Translations under genes and position numbers: made by a program
Part shown: in pieces, positions 1 to 8,709 of the stretch
How the letters are laid out: each line of letters starts with the position of its first letter
How positions within the stretch are numbered: position 1 is the stretch's first letter
Assembly (NCBI GenBank): GCA_023424965.1
Contig: JAFADI010000182.1
Location: forward strand, 1-64,000
DNA length: 64,000 bases
Direction: 5' to 3'
Source: Bacillota bacterium
GTDB lineage: Bacteria > Bacillota > Clostridia > Acetivibrionales > JAFADI01
Notes under the pieces: model-generated
Database searches by the model: none
What the model saw: the letters and a program-made list of their open reading frames with translations, nothing else
Told to the model about the DNA's origin: nothing

Positions 1-437
1 CTGTCCCGGGTGGTGGATTCGATATAAAAGCCTCTTCCGTAGTAGAAGCGTATCAGGTCCCTGTAGGTGGAAGCCGTATGAAGGCTGACCTTTTTGACCT
101 GCCTGGCTTTCATGACTTTGTCCGCCAGGTTGATCAGGGATTTCCCGATTCCGATGTTGTGATAATCAAGCCTCACCCCAAACCTGGTGATATAGGCCGT
201 GTTGTCGGGATTCAACTGGAGCCGGATGGTGCCTACCGGCACATTGTCGATGATGGCGATAAAAACCTCTTTGGTTTCGATATCCCTCTTTATGTCGGCA
301 ACCGATTCTTCAAGGGCTTCCATCGTTCCGCGGAGACCCGTGTCCTGCATATACTTCTTAAAGGACTCCTGCATGATGCCCTGTATCGCCTCTGCATCTT
401 CCACTTCGGCCTTTCTGATGATAAAAGAATAATCCAT
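1..437 (-). CDS. GNAT-family N-acetyltransferase (3' end outside window)
   Basis: About 145 N-terminal residues are visible, reading from the ATG at 437 off the left edge, so the C-terminus is missing. The order is that of a GNAT fold: an N-terminal beta strand and helix (MDYSFIIRKAEVEDAEAI), central strands around VFIAIIDNVPVGTIRL, and the acetyl-CoA pyrophosphate loop HNIGIGKSL (pattern x-x-G-x-G). It is the last visible gene of the argD-carA-carB-argF run, about 40 bp after argF. The substrate cannot be read from sequence. Because no argJ or argA is present in the window, a short N-acetylglutamate synthase is an attractive inference, but many GNATs sit in operons without a pathway link. 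Confidence 0.8.
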   Translation of the reverse strand, partial: MDYSFIIRKAEVEDAEAIQGIMQESFKKYMQDTGLRGTMEALEESVADIKRDIETKEVFIAIIDNVPVGTIRLQLNPDNTAYITRFGVRLDYHNIGIGKSLINLADKVMKARQVKKVSLHTASTYRDLIRFYYGRGFYIESTTRD

Positions 438-476
438 AAAATGCTTCTCCACCTCCAGGTTTCTATGCGCCGGGGC

Positions 477-1394
477 CTAGCCCATGAGAATGGCCATGAC
501 GGCCTTCTGCACATGCATCCTGTTCTCTGCCTCATCAAACACTACCGACTGGGGACCGTCGATGATTTCGTCGGTGACCTCGTAGCCCCTGTAGGCGGGC
601 AGGCAGTGGAGGAAAATAGCGTCGTCTTTGGCCTGGGAGAACAACTGGCCGTTGACCTGATAGGGCATGAAGGTTTTTACCCTCTCTGCCTTTTCTCCCT
701 CCTGGCCCATGCTTACCCAGGTGTCGGTATAGACCACATCCGCATTCTTGATGGCTTCCACCGGGTCATTGGTGAGAAGGATCCGGGAGCCCGACACCCT
801 GGCATCCTCCTGGGCCTCGGACACCATGTCCTTATTGCACTCGAAGCCCTCGGGAGTGGCTACCGCAATATCCATGCCCACCTTCGCGCAGCCGTGCAGC
901 AGGGAGTTGGCCACATTGTTACCGTCACCCACATAAGCCATCTTCAGGCCCTTAAGCGTTCCCTTGTGCTCATATACCGTGAAAAGGTCCGCCAGGATCT
1001 GGCAGGGGTGCATCAGGTCCGTCAAACCGTTGATGACGGGAATGCTGCCGTACCTGGCCAGCTCTTCCACATCGCTTTGCTTGAAGGTCCTGATCATGAT
1101 CCCGTCGATATACCTTGAAAGCACCTGGGCCGTATCATAGATGCTCTCACCCCGTCCCAGCTGTATGTCATTGGAGCTCAAGAAAAGGGAGTACCCGCCC
1201 AGCTGGTACATTCCCACCTCGAAGGAAACCCTGGTCCGGGTAGAGGATTTTGTAAATATCATTCCAAGAGTCTTTCCCTTGAGAAGGTGGTGCTGCACAC
1301 CTTCCCTGGTCTGCCTCTTCAATTTTTCCGAAAGGTTCAGGATGTTCTCCAATTCTTCCACGGTGAGATCTTTAATGCTTAATAAATGTTTCAT
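477..1394 (-). CDS. argF: Ornithine carbamoyltransferase
   Basis: This cytoplasmic enzyme makes citrulline from ornithine and carbamoyl phosphate. At 305 aa it has normal length. It has the carbamoyl-phosphate loop STRTR at about 51-55, HPCQ at 129-132, the ornithine-binding DTWVSMG at 224-230, and HCLPAYRG at 263-270 with the catalytic Cys; the SMG form separates it from aspartate and putrescine carbamoyltransferases. It lies 79 bp after carB on the same strand, so it follows the enzyme that makes its carbamoyl phosphate. The gap contains a dispersed repeat arm. The identification is secure; anabolic use is inferred from the arg/car neighbours. Confidence 0.96.
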   Translation of the reverse strand: MKHLLSIKDLTVEELENILNLSEKLKRQTREGVQHHLLKGKTLGMIFTKSSTRTRVSFEVGMYQLGGYSLFLSSNDIQLGRGESIYDTAQVLSRYIDGIMIRTFKQSDVEELARYGSIPVINGLTDLMHPCQILADLFTVYEHKGTLKGLKMAYVGDGNNVANSLLHGCAKVGMDIAVATPEGFECNKDMVSEAQEDARVSGSRILLTNDPVEAIKNADVVYTDTWVSMGQEGEKAERVKTFMPYQVNGQLFSQAKDDAIFLHCLPAYRGYEVTDEIIDGPQSVVFDEAENRMHVQKAVMAILMG

Positions 1395-1446
1395 GGCTTA
1401 CCTCCAAATAAAATAAATTGTTAGTTTTGACCTGTAATCTTTATTT

Positions 1447-1478
1447 CTTGGGACAGTTAAAATATAACTTCCGCTATC
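1447..1478. repeat. Dispersed repeat arm overlapping the carB stop codon
   Basis: A 32-base stretch beginning CTTGGGACAGTTAAAATA and ending ACTTCCGCTATC matches 13172-13204 with one substitution and one one-base gap. Its last bases contain the carB stop codon (TAG on the minus strand, 1474-1476). Here only a single arm is seen, whereas at 13.2 kb two arms face each other. Confidence 0.75.
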
Positions 1479-4400
1479 GCCGGATGGAGTATTGATCCAG
1501 AGAATATATATCCATGGCGTTGTTTTCCACAAAGTGATTAATTACCTGCAAAGTGGCGTTTACCGTGTCCAGGGAAGTGATGCAGGGCACATTGTATTCA
1601 ATGGAAGTCCTTCGCAGCAGGAATCCGAACCGGTCGGGTATTTTGCCTTTTTCAGGGGTATTGATAATAAGTTTTACCTCATCCTTTTTAATTAAATCCA
1701 TTGCCCCGTCTTTTGAAACCGGATGGACGTCAAAACCCTCTTCCAGCAGATACGTATAGGTGCCGTCGGTGGCCAGGAGCTTGAAGCCCAGTTCCCGGAG
1801 CCTCGCGGCCACAGCTTTGCATTCTTCCTTATCCCTGTCCGCTACGGAAATGAGGACATTTCCGCCGGAAGGAATCCGCAGGCCGGATGCCAGGAGCGCC
1901 TTGTAAAGAGCATGTTTGTAATCTCTGTCCACCCCCATGACCTCGCCTGTGGATTTCATTTCCGGGCCAAGGAAGGTATCCACGGTGGTCAGCTTGGCGA
2001 AGGAGAACACGGGAGCCTTGACCGCATAGAATTCCGATTCCTTTGCCAGGCCGGGCACATATCCCAGATCCTTCAGCTTCCGCCCCATAATAAGCTTTGT
2101 TGCGACGTTGACCATGGGTATTCCGGTAATTTTGCTCATCACGGGAATGGTCCGGCTGGCCCGGGGATTGACCTCAATCACATAGACCTTGTCATTCTGG
2201 TCCAGCACAAACTGTATGTTGAAAAGTCCTACGACTTTTAACGCTTTGGCCAGCTTGCCGGTGTAGCTGACAATGGTGTCTTTTACCGCCTGGGTCAGGG
2301 TTAAGGGAGGATATACGGCGATGCTGTCACCCGAGTGTACCCCGGCACGTTCAACGTGCTCCATGATTCCCGGAATCAGCACTTCTTCCCCGTCGCAAAT
2401 CCCGTCTACCTCTACTTCCTTGCCGACAATGTATTTGTCGATAAGCACCGGATGTTCCGTTGAGATATCTACCGCCAGAGCCATATATTCCGCCAGTTCC
2501 GTATCATTGTACACGATTTCCATGGCTCTGCCGCCAAGCACATAGGAAGGTCTTACAAGCACCGGATAGCCGATTCTGTTTGCAATGGCATTGGCCTGCT
2601 TTACAGAAAAAGCAGTACTTCCGGGAGGAATGGGTATGTCCAGTTCTTCCAGCAGCTTCAGGAATTTGTCCCTGTCTTCGGCTACATCAATGCTTTCCAC
2701 GGAGGAACCCAGGATCTTTACCCCCTCTTTGTGAAGGGTTGAAGCCAGGTTGATGGCGGTCTGCCCCCCGAACTGGACAATCACTCCCAGGGGCTTTTCT
2801 TTTTCGATCACGTCCAGGACGCATTCCTTTGTCAAAGGTTCGAAATAAAGCTTGTCGGAGGTGTCAAAGTCCGTGCTTACGGTTTCGGGGTTATTGTTTA
2901 TGATGATGGACTCCACACCCAGGTCCTTGAGGGTTCTTACCGAATGGACGCTGCAGTAGTCGAATTCGATGCCCTGGCCTATACGGATAGGACCTGAGCC
3001 GATCACCAGAACCTTTCGGTTGTCCGATACCGCCACATCGTCTTTTCCCTCATAGGTCGAATAGTAGTAAGGAGTGACGGCCTCAAACTCCCCGGCGCAG
3101 GTATCTACGATCTTATAAACGGGATTGATGGGATACTTGTGCCTCAGGTCAAGGATTGTATCCAGGGGTACATTGGTAAGGTTGGCGATATAGGAATCGC
3201 CGAAGCCGATCCTTTTTGCCCTTGAGTAGAGGTCATAATCCAGCCAGGCAATTCCGGAATTTTTGATTTCCTCCGCCAGCGTTACAATCTTTTTCAGTTT
3301 GCGGATGAAGAATTCGTCGATCCTGGTAATTTTCACGATTTCTCCCGAAGTTACCCCCTTTTGAAGCGCCTTGCATATGGCGAAGATAATCTGGTCGTTG
3401 GGGTGCTTTATAAATTCAATGAGCTCTTCTTTGGTCTTATTTTCAAAGAGGCTTAAGCCCAACTGGTAATTGAATTTTACATCCAGGGAGTCGATGGCCT
3501 TCAGCAAAGACTCCTCAAAGGTCCTCCCGATGGCCATAACCTCGCCGGTGGCTTTCATCTGCGTACCCAGGCTCCTGTCCGCCGTTGAGAACTTGTCAAA
3601 GGGCCACCGGGGGAATTTGGTGACCACATAGTCCAGGGAAGGCTCAAAGCAGGCGTAGGTATTCTGCGTAACGGAATTTTTTATTTCATCCAGGTGAAGA
3701 CCGATGGCAATTTTGGCGGTCACCCGCGCAATGGGATAGCCGGTGGCTTTGGATGCCAATGCGCTGGAACGGCTCACCCTGGGATTGACCTCGATGATCA
3801 CGTATTCATAGCTGGCAGGATTTAAAGCATACTGTATATTGCAGCCGCCCTTGATGTCCAGGGCCCGGATGATTTTTATGGAGGCGCTCCTCAGCATCTG
3901 GTATTCCACGTCCGACAGGGTCTGGCTGGGGGCCACCACAATGCTGTCGCCGGTATGTACGCCCACAGGGTCGAAGTTCTCCATGTTGCAGATAATGATG
4001 CAATTGTCCGCCCCATCCCTCATGACCTCATATTCGATTTCCTTCCAGCCTGCAACGCTCTGTTCCAGGAGGACCTGGCTGATCATGCTGAGCTTCAGGC
4101 CCTTGCCGCAGATATAGGTAAACTCCTCTATGGTGTTTGCAATGCCGCCGCCGGTACCGCCCAGGGTATAGGCGGGACGGATGATGATGGGAAAGCCTAT
4201 TTGCTCCGCAAACCGGATCCCATCCTCAAGGTTGGTGACGATGGTGCTGTGGGGTACCTTTTCACCGATTTCCTGCATGGTTTTTTTAAAGAGCTCACGG
4301 TCTTCCGCTTTTTTGATGGATTGAAGGGAAGTACCCAGGAGCTCGATGCCCATTTCATCCAGGATTCCGTCAGAGGCCAGCTCCACAGCCATATTAAGGC

Positions 4401-4683
4401 CTGTCTGTCCCCCCAGGGAGGCAAGAATTCCATCGGGCTTTTCCTTTTGGATAATCTGTTTGACAAAGTCCAGGGTAATGGGTTCGATATATATTTTATC
4501 CGCTGTGTCACCGTCGGTCATGATGGTGGCGGGATTGCTGTTCACCAGAACTACCTCGATGCCCTCTTCCTTCAGGGATTTGCAGGCCTGGGAGCCGGAG
4601 TAGTCAAACTCCGCCGCCTGGCCGATGATGATAGGGCCGGAGCCGATCACCAGCACTTTTTTTATATCTTCTCTTTTTGGCAT
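1474..4683 (-). CDS. carB: Carbamoyl-phosphate synthase large subunit
   Basis: The large subunit makes carbamoyl phosphate from bicarbonate, two ATP and ammonia channelled from CarA. At 1069 aa it is full length. It is built as two homologous ATP-grasp halves (about 1-540 and 541-930), each beginning with a VLVIGSGPI..GQ nucleotide loop and containing a GG(T/R) glycine-rich loop, then a C-terminal MGS-like regulatory domain (about 935-1069). The gene starts 5 bp downstream of the carA stop, so the two subunits are co-transcribed and probably translationally coupled. Its stop codon lies inside a dispersed repeat arm. ArgR control is inferred from the boxes upstream of argD. Confidence 0.97.
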   Translation of the reverse strand: MPKREDIKKVLVIGSGPIIIGQAAEFDYSGSQACKSLKEEGIEVVLVNSNPATIMTDGDTADKIYIEPITLDFVKQIIQKEKPDGILASLGGQTGLNMAVELASDGILDEMGIELLGTSLQSIKKAEDRELFKKTMQEIGEKVPHSTIVTNLEDGIRFAEQIGFPIIIRPAYTLGGTGGGIANTIEEFTYICGKGLKLSMISQVLLEQSVAGWKEIEYEVMRDGADNCIIICNMENFDPVGVHTGDSIVVAPSQTLSDVEYQMLRSASIKIIRALDIKGGCNIQYALNPASYEYVIIEVNPRVSRSSALASKATGYPIARVTAKIAIGLHLDEIKNSVTQNTYACFEPSLDYVVTKFPRWPFDKFSTADRSLGTQMKATGEVMAIGRTFEESLLKAIDSLDVKFNYQLGLSLFENKTKEELIEFIKHPNDQIIFAICKALQKGVTSGEIVKITRIDEFFIRKLKKIVTLAEEIKNSGIAWLDYDLYSRAKRIGFGDSYIANLTNVPLDTILDLRHKYPINPVYKIVDTCAGEFEAVTPYYYSTYEGKDDVAVSDNRKVLVIGSGPIRIGQGIEFDYCSVHSVRTLKDLGVESIIINNNPETVSTDFDTSDKLYFEPLTKECVLDVIEKEKPLGVIVQFGGQTAINLASTLHKEGVKILGSSVESIDVAEDRDKFLKLLEELDIPIPPGSTAFSVKQANAIANRIGYPVLVRPSYVLGGRAMEIVYNDTELAEYMALAVDISTEHPVLIDKYIVGKEVEVDGICDGEEVLIPGIMEHVERAGVHSGDSIAVYPPLTLTQAVKDTIVSYTGKLAKALKVVGLFNIQFVLDQNDKVYVIEVNPRASRTIPVMSKITGIPMVNVATKLIMGRKLKDLGYVPGLAKESEFYAVKAPVFSFAKLTTVDTFLGPEMKSTGEVMGVDRDYKHALYKALLASGLRIPSGGNVLISVADRDKEECKAVAARLRELGFKLLATDGTYTYLLEEGFDVHPVSKDGAMDLIKKDEVKLIINTPEKGKIPDRFGFLLRRTSIEYNVPCITSLDTVNATLQVINHFVENNAMDIYSLDQYSIRR

Positions 4684-4688
4684 AAAAG

Positions 4689-5750
4689 CTATCCCTCCAT
4701 GAGTTTAACAAAGTCGTCAAATATATATGCACTGTCCTGGGGACCTGGTGAAGCTTCCGGGTGGTACTGGACGCTTATGACGGGCAGGTGCTTATGCTTG
4801 AAGCCTTCCACCGTTCCATCATTTACATTGTAATGGGTTATATCCACGTCCTTGCAAAAATCCTTTTCCAGAGCGTAATTGTGGTTCTGGGAGGTGATGT
4901 AGCACCTGCCGGTGGTCAGATCCTTGACGGGATGGTTGCCGCCATGGTGTCCGAACTTAAGCTTGTAGGTGTTTCCGCCGAGGGCAAGCCCCAGGAGCTG
5001 GTGCCCCAGGCATATCCCCAGAATGGGCTTCCTGCCCAGGAGCTTTTGTATAGTGCTCTTGATGGAAGGCAGGTCCGCCGGGTCGCCGGGTCCATTTGAA
5101 AGCAATATTCCGTCGGGGTTGTAGCTCAGCACTTCTTCCGCCGTAGAGAAGGCGGGGAGGACGTGCACATCGCATTCCCTGTACTCCAGAGACCTCAAAA
5201 TATTGTATTTTACGCCAAAATCGAGAACAACCACCTTTTTGCCCTTTCCCGGCTTATGCAGGGTGGTCCTTGTGGTGACTTCCATGACCAGGTTTCTTTT
5301 TTCGCTCTTCCTGGCCTTGAGCTTATCCAGCAGGATATCCACATTGCCGCTTTCGGTGGAGATGATTCCGTACATGCAGCCGAATTGCCGCACATGCTGG
5401 GTCAGAGCCCTTGTATCGATATTCTTTATGCCCACGATATTGTTTTTTCTGAAATATTCGTCGGGGCCGATGCTGTTCCTCCAGTTGCTGGGGAAATCGC
5501 ACAGTTCTTTTACAATAAAGCCCTGGATATGGGGCTTGAAAGACTCGTTGTCATACTGGTTAAAGCCGTAATTTCCTATCAGGGGGTAGGTCATGGTTAC
5601 AAGCTGGCCGTTATAGGACGGATCGGTCGTGATCTCCTGGTAGCCTGCCATACAGGTGTTAAAAACCACTTCGCCGGTGGTTTCGCCGGGATGGCCAAAG
5701 GCCTCTCCCGCAAAATACGTCCCGTCTTCCAGGACAAGAACTGATTTCAT
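4689..5750 (-). CDS. carA: Carbamoyl-phosphate synthase small (glutaminase) subunit
   Basis: The small subunit hydrolyses glutamine and passes ammonia to CarB. The N-terminal CPSase-small domain covers about 1-140 and a class I amidotransferase domain about 175-353, with nucleophile Cys247 in GICLGHQ and His330/Glu332 in YHPEASPG. I chose the ATG at 5750 because an AGGAGG lies nine bases upstream; the upstream ATG at 5756 and TTG at 5759 sit too close to that site. This leaves 5 bp after argD. The length of 353 aa is typical. Confidence 0.95.
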   Translation of the reverse strand: MKSVLVLEDGTYFAGEAFGHPGETTGEVVFNTCMAGYQEITTDPSYNGQLVTMTYPLIGNYGFNQYDNESFKPHIQGFIVKELCDFPSNWRNSIGPDEYFRKNNIVGIKNIDTRALTQHVRQFGCMYGIISTESGNVDILLDKLKARKSEKRNLVMEVTTRTTLHKPGKGKKVVVLDFGVKYNILRSLEYRECDVHVLPAFSTAEEVLSYNPDGILLSNGPGDPADLPSIKSTIQKLLGRKPILGICLGHQLLGLALGGNTYKLKFGHHGGNHPVKDLTTGRCYITSQNHNYALEKDFCKDVDITHYNVNDGTVEGFKHKHLPVISVQYHPEASPGPQDSAYIFDDFVKLMEG

Positions 5751-5755
5751 GCCCA

Positions 5756-6958
5756 TCAACCTCCTATTTCCTCAAGCACTTTTTCAAAAGCCTTGATGAA
5801 TCCGTCCACGTCCTCTCCTGTCACGATGAGGGGAGGCAGCACTCTTAACACCCGGCTGCCCACATTGCTGACGACATAGCCTTTTTCAAGGCAGCGGTCC
5901 TTAATTTCCTTTGCAGAGTCAATGTTGAACTCGATTCCCAGCATGAGGCCCATTCCTCTTACTTCCTTTATAGAGGAAAACTTTAAGGACAGTTTTTTCA
6001 GTTCTTCAAAGAAGTAAGTGCCTGTAGCAGCCGCATTTTCAACCAGCTTCTCCGAAATGACCGCATCCATGACCGCCAGTCCCGCCGCACAGGCCAGGGG
6101 ATTTCCTCCGAAGGTTGAGCCGTGGTCGCCGGGAGTAAAGGCCTGGGCCACAAATTCCTTCGCACAGAAGGCACCGATGGGCACGCCGCCTCCCAGCCCT
6201 TTGGCAAGGGTGAAGATATCGGGCTCTACTTCATAGTTTTCATAGGCAAAGAGTTTTCCCGTCCTTCCGATGCCCGTCTGAATCTCGTCGAAAATCAACA
6301 GCAGCCCATTTTCTTCGCACAGCTTTTTTACGCCTTTCATATATTCGGGAGACAGGGGGTATACGCCGCCCTCCCCCTGGATGGGTTCAAGCAGGATGGC
6401 GCAGGTGGCGTCACTGATTTCTTTCCTTAAAATATCCAGGTCATTGATCGGTACGTGCTTAAAGCCGGGGGTGAGAGGAGTAAAGGGCTCCTGGTACTTT
6501 TTCTGGCCGGTGGCCGCAACAGTTGTCAGGGTTCTGCCGTGAAAGGAGTTGGTCAGCGAGATAATTTCATATTTCTCATTCAACCCCTTTTTCTTAAAAA
6601 ACTTTCTTGCCAGCTTGATGGCGCCTTCATTTGCTTCCGCCCCGCTGTTTGCGAAGAAAACCCGGTCGGCGCAGGAGTTCTCCACCAGTACCTTTGCAAG
6701 CTTTGCCTGGGCTTCTATATAATAATGGTTTGAGCAGTGGATCAGCTTTTCCGCCTGCTCCTTTATGGCGGCGACAAGCCCGGGATGGGAATGCCCCAGT
6801 GCGCTGACGGCCACGCCGGCAAAGAAATCGAAATATTTTTTGCCCTCCGTATCCCAGAGGTTTATTCCTTTCCCATATTGGAAACAAACCGGCACCCTGT
6901 CACCGAAGGTATTCATATAATATTTTTTATCATAATCAATAATTGTACTTAATTCCAT
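5756..6958 (-). CDS. argD: Acetylornithine aminotransferase
   Basis: This PLP-dependent class III aminotransferase converts N-acetylglutamate semialdehyde to N-acetylornithine. It has SGAEANE (105-111), FHGRT (139-143), DEIQ (224-227) and the Schiff-base Lys253 in TLAKGLGGG. I use the ATG at 6958 because GGAGG lies nine bases upstream; the reading frame continues 21 codons further, but that part runs through the ArgR boxes. It is the first gene of argD-carA-carB-argF-GNAT. Related family members act on ornithine or GABA, but the operon makes the arginine role very likely. Confidence 0.94.
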   Translation of the reverse strand: MELSTIIDYDKKYYMNTFGDRVPVCFQYGKGINLWDTEGKKYFDFFAGVAVSALGHSHPGLVAAIKEQAEKLIHCSNHYYIEAQAKLAKVLVENSCADRVFFANSGAEANEGAIKLARKFFKKKGLNEKYEIISLTNSFHGRTLTTVAATGQKKYQEPFTPLTPGFKHVPINDLDILRKEISDATCAILLEPIQGEGGVYPLSPEYMKGVKKLCEENGLLLIFDEIQTGIGRTGKLFAYENYEVEPDIFTLAKGLGGGVPIGAFCAKEFVAQAFTPGDHGSTFGGNPLACAAGLAVMDAVISEKLVENAAATGTYFFEELKKLSLKFSSIKEVRGMGLMLGIEFNIDSAKEIKDRCLEKGYVVSNVGSRVLRVLPPLIVTGEDVDGFIKAFEKVLEEIGG

Positions 6959-6989
6959 ATAGAGCAGCACCTCCATCGAATGATTATTC

Positions 6990-7022
6990 ATAATTATACA
7001 TAAAAATGTATAAAAATGCAAT
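6990..7022 (-). promoter_or_regulatory. Tandem ArgR (ARG box) operators upstream of argD
   Basis: Two overlapping AT-rich boxes are visible: ATACATAAAAATGTAT (about 6996-7011) and TGTATAAAAATGCAATA (7007-7022). Both fit the ArgR/AhrC pattern of a T/CATxAATAAAAATxCA-type half palindrome with a 5-A centre. They lie 32-64 bp upstream of the argD start. The same kind of box occurs upstream of argC, the other arginine operon of the window. Confidence 0.72.
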
Positions 7023-7067
7023 AGCGGATGGGTATTTTAAACAGCAGTGGCTGCCTCCAGTGAAAAC

Positions 7068-7166
7068 CTATTTTCCCTCTTCGGCTTCTGTGATACAATG
7101 GATATATTCGAGAACCTCCGAATCGTTGATTTTATAGATGTTGGGGGACTTTGTGCGAAAGCTGGT
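7068..7166 (-). pseudogene. Possible C-terminal remnant of an unknown protein
   Basis: The minus strand reads TSFRTKSPNIYKINDSEV and on to a stop at 7068-7070 (33 codons), with an in-frame stop just upstream (7167-7169) and no start. The composition resembles the tail of a small DNA-binding or accessory protein, but I recognise no family. It lies in the 300-bp gap between divergent argD and the molybdenum hydroxylase island, where debris at an insertion border would be expected. Confidence 0.25.
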
Positions 7167-7257
7167 TCATAAAACTTCAGCAGGGAATAGATAACATATA
7201 ACAAGTTGATGGCGAGTCAGGACAAGAAGCACAAGTGGTAGAAGGGGTTAAAAGACA

Positions 7258-8709
7258 ATGAAAAAAATGATAAATTTCTTTTTAAACGGAAAGGCGAGAG
7301 AGATCCAGGTCAAGCCCGAAACAACAGTTCTGGAAATGCTTCGCAATGCTTTTGAACTGAACGGTATTAAGGAAGGCTGCGGGGAAGGGGACTGCGGTGC
7401 CTGTACCGTGGTCATCGGTGAAGTTGTTGACGGAAAGGTTCATTACAAATCCGTTGCCGGATGTTTGTATCTGGCAGCAAAACTTGAGGGTAAACATTTA
7501 ATTACCATTGAAGGCATGGCGGACAAAGAGGATTTACATCCCATTCAGCAGGCAATCCTTGATGCCCATGCGACACAATGCGGTTTTTGTACTCCCGGTG
7601 TCAGCCTGTCCCTGCTGGCAGTATATCTTGAAATAGACCAGCCCGGGAGAGAAGATTTCCGGCGGTATCTGGAAGGGAATTTATGCAGATGTACGGGCTA
7701 TGCCTCCATCAAAAAAGTACCCGAATTTATCGCCGATTTAAAAATTGTTTCAACGGAAATGCGGCCCAGGTACCTCTCAGAGGTTGAAACAAAGCAGCTT
7801 CGATATTTCCATGAAGATATTTTCGTCGATGACGGGGAGCGTGCTTTTTATTCTCCCATTTCTGAGGAAAATTTGAAAGAGTTTTTGAAAAATAATCCGG
7901 AAGCTGGTGCGGGAGGCGGCATCCGGTTTATGAATGGCGGAAGTGACGTGGTTGTGGGGATTAAAAAACGCCATCAACATTTTAAGCTGTTGATTGATTT
8001 GAGCAGGATTGAAAAAATGCAGGAAATTATCAGGGATGGAGAAAAGCTGGTCCTTGGAGGCGGAGTTTCGCTTTCAAGAATTATAGACGCTACGAAAAAT
8101 GTTTTTCCGGAGCTTTCAAAAACAGTTTCACAAATGTGTTCCGAGCAGGTGAGGTCTTCGGCCACGGTGACAGGCAATATCGTCAATGCTTCGCCTGTGG
8201 CCGACACCGTTCCCGTGTTGATGGCCGTGGGGGCGGAAATTATGCTGGAAAGCGTGGATGGAACCAGAACCATCCCCATCCGGAAATTCTTTCACGGCTA
8301 TAAAAATACGGAAAACCGGCCCGGTGAATGGATAAAATCAATTTCCATTCCACTGGACAGGTATAACTTTATTCATTTTGAGAAGTTTAGTAAGAGAAGA
8401 GAAGTGGATATCTCCGCGGTAAACTCCGCCATTGCGTTAAAGGTGGAAGACGGAATTGTCCGGGAAGCTCACGTGGCTTGCGGCGGGGTAGGTGCTACAA
8501 CCTTGTACATGCCTGAAACCTCGCAATATTTAACCGGGAAGTTAGTCAATGAGGAAATATTTGTTGAAGCTTCAAACGTAATCGAAACGGAAGCCACTCC
8601 CATCAGCGATGTGCGGGGGAGTGCCGAGTATAGAAAAGCGCTGTTAAAAAATCTTTTGATGAAGCATTATGTGGTATTCAAGGATGCTTTCAGTGAGGTT
8701 GTGCCATGA
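7258..8709 (+). CDS. Molybdenum hydroxylase, fused 2Fe-2S and FAD subunit (XdhA-type)
   Basis: This 483-aa protein is an electron-transfer subunit of a xanthine-dehydrogenase-family enzyme. Residues 1-160 carry two 2Fe-2S domains: Cys41/46/49/69 for the plant-type cluster and Cys108/111 plus Cys143/145 (CRCTGY) for the second. From about 200 a CO-dehydrogenase-type FAD domain follows, with GGSDVVVG (226-233) and a second conserved loop around TGNIVNASPVAD, then the C-terminal FAD subdomain. It overlaps the Mo subunit by four bases (ATGA). Together the two genes form a two-subunit hydroxylase; the substrate (purine or another N-heterocycle) is not evident. It is the first gene of a selenium-cofactor operon. 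Confidence 0.9.
   Translation: MKKMINFFLNGKAREIQVKPETTVLEMLRNAFELNGIKEGCGEGDCGACTVVIGEVVDGKVHYKSVAGCLYLAAKLEGKHLITIEGMADKEDLHPIQQAILDAHATQCGFCTPGVSLSLLAVYLEIDQPGREDFRRYLEGNLCRCTGYASIKKVPEFIADLKIVSTEMRPRYLSEVETKQLRYFHEDIFVDDGERAFYSPISEENLKEFLKNNPEAGAGGGIRFMNGGSDVVVGIKKRHQHFKLLIDLSRIEKMQEIIRDGEKLVLGGGVSLSRIIDATKNVFPELSKTVSQMCSEQVRSSATVTGNIVNASPVADTVPVLMAVGAEIMLESVDGTRTIPIRKFFHGYKNTENRPGEWIKSISIPLDRYNFIHFEKFSKRREVDISAVNSAIALKVEDGIVREAHVACGGVGATTLYMPETSQYLTGKLVNEEIFVEASNVIETEATPISDVRGSAEYRKALLKNLLMKHYVVFKDAFSEVVP

Noticed and set aside
3955..4833. 292-codon plus-strand frame over carB/carA
   Set aside because: Antisense shadow of highly conserved genes; spans the carB-carA junction without start signals.
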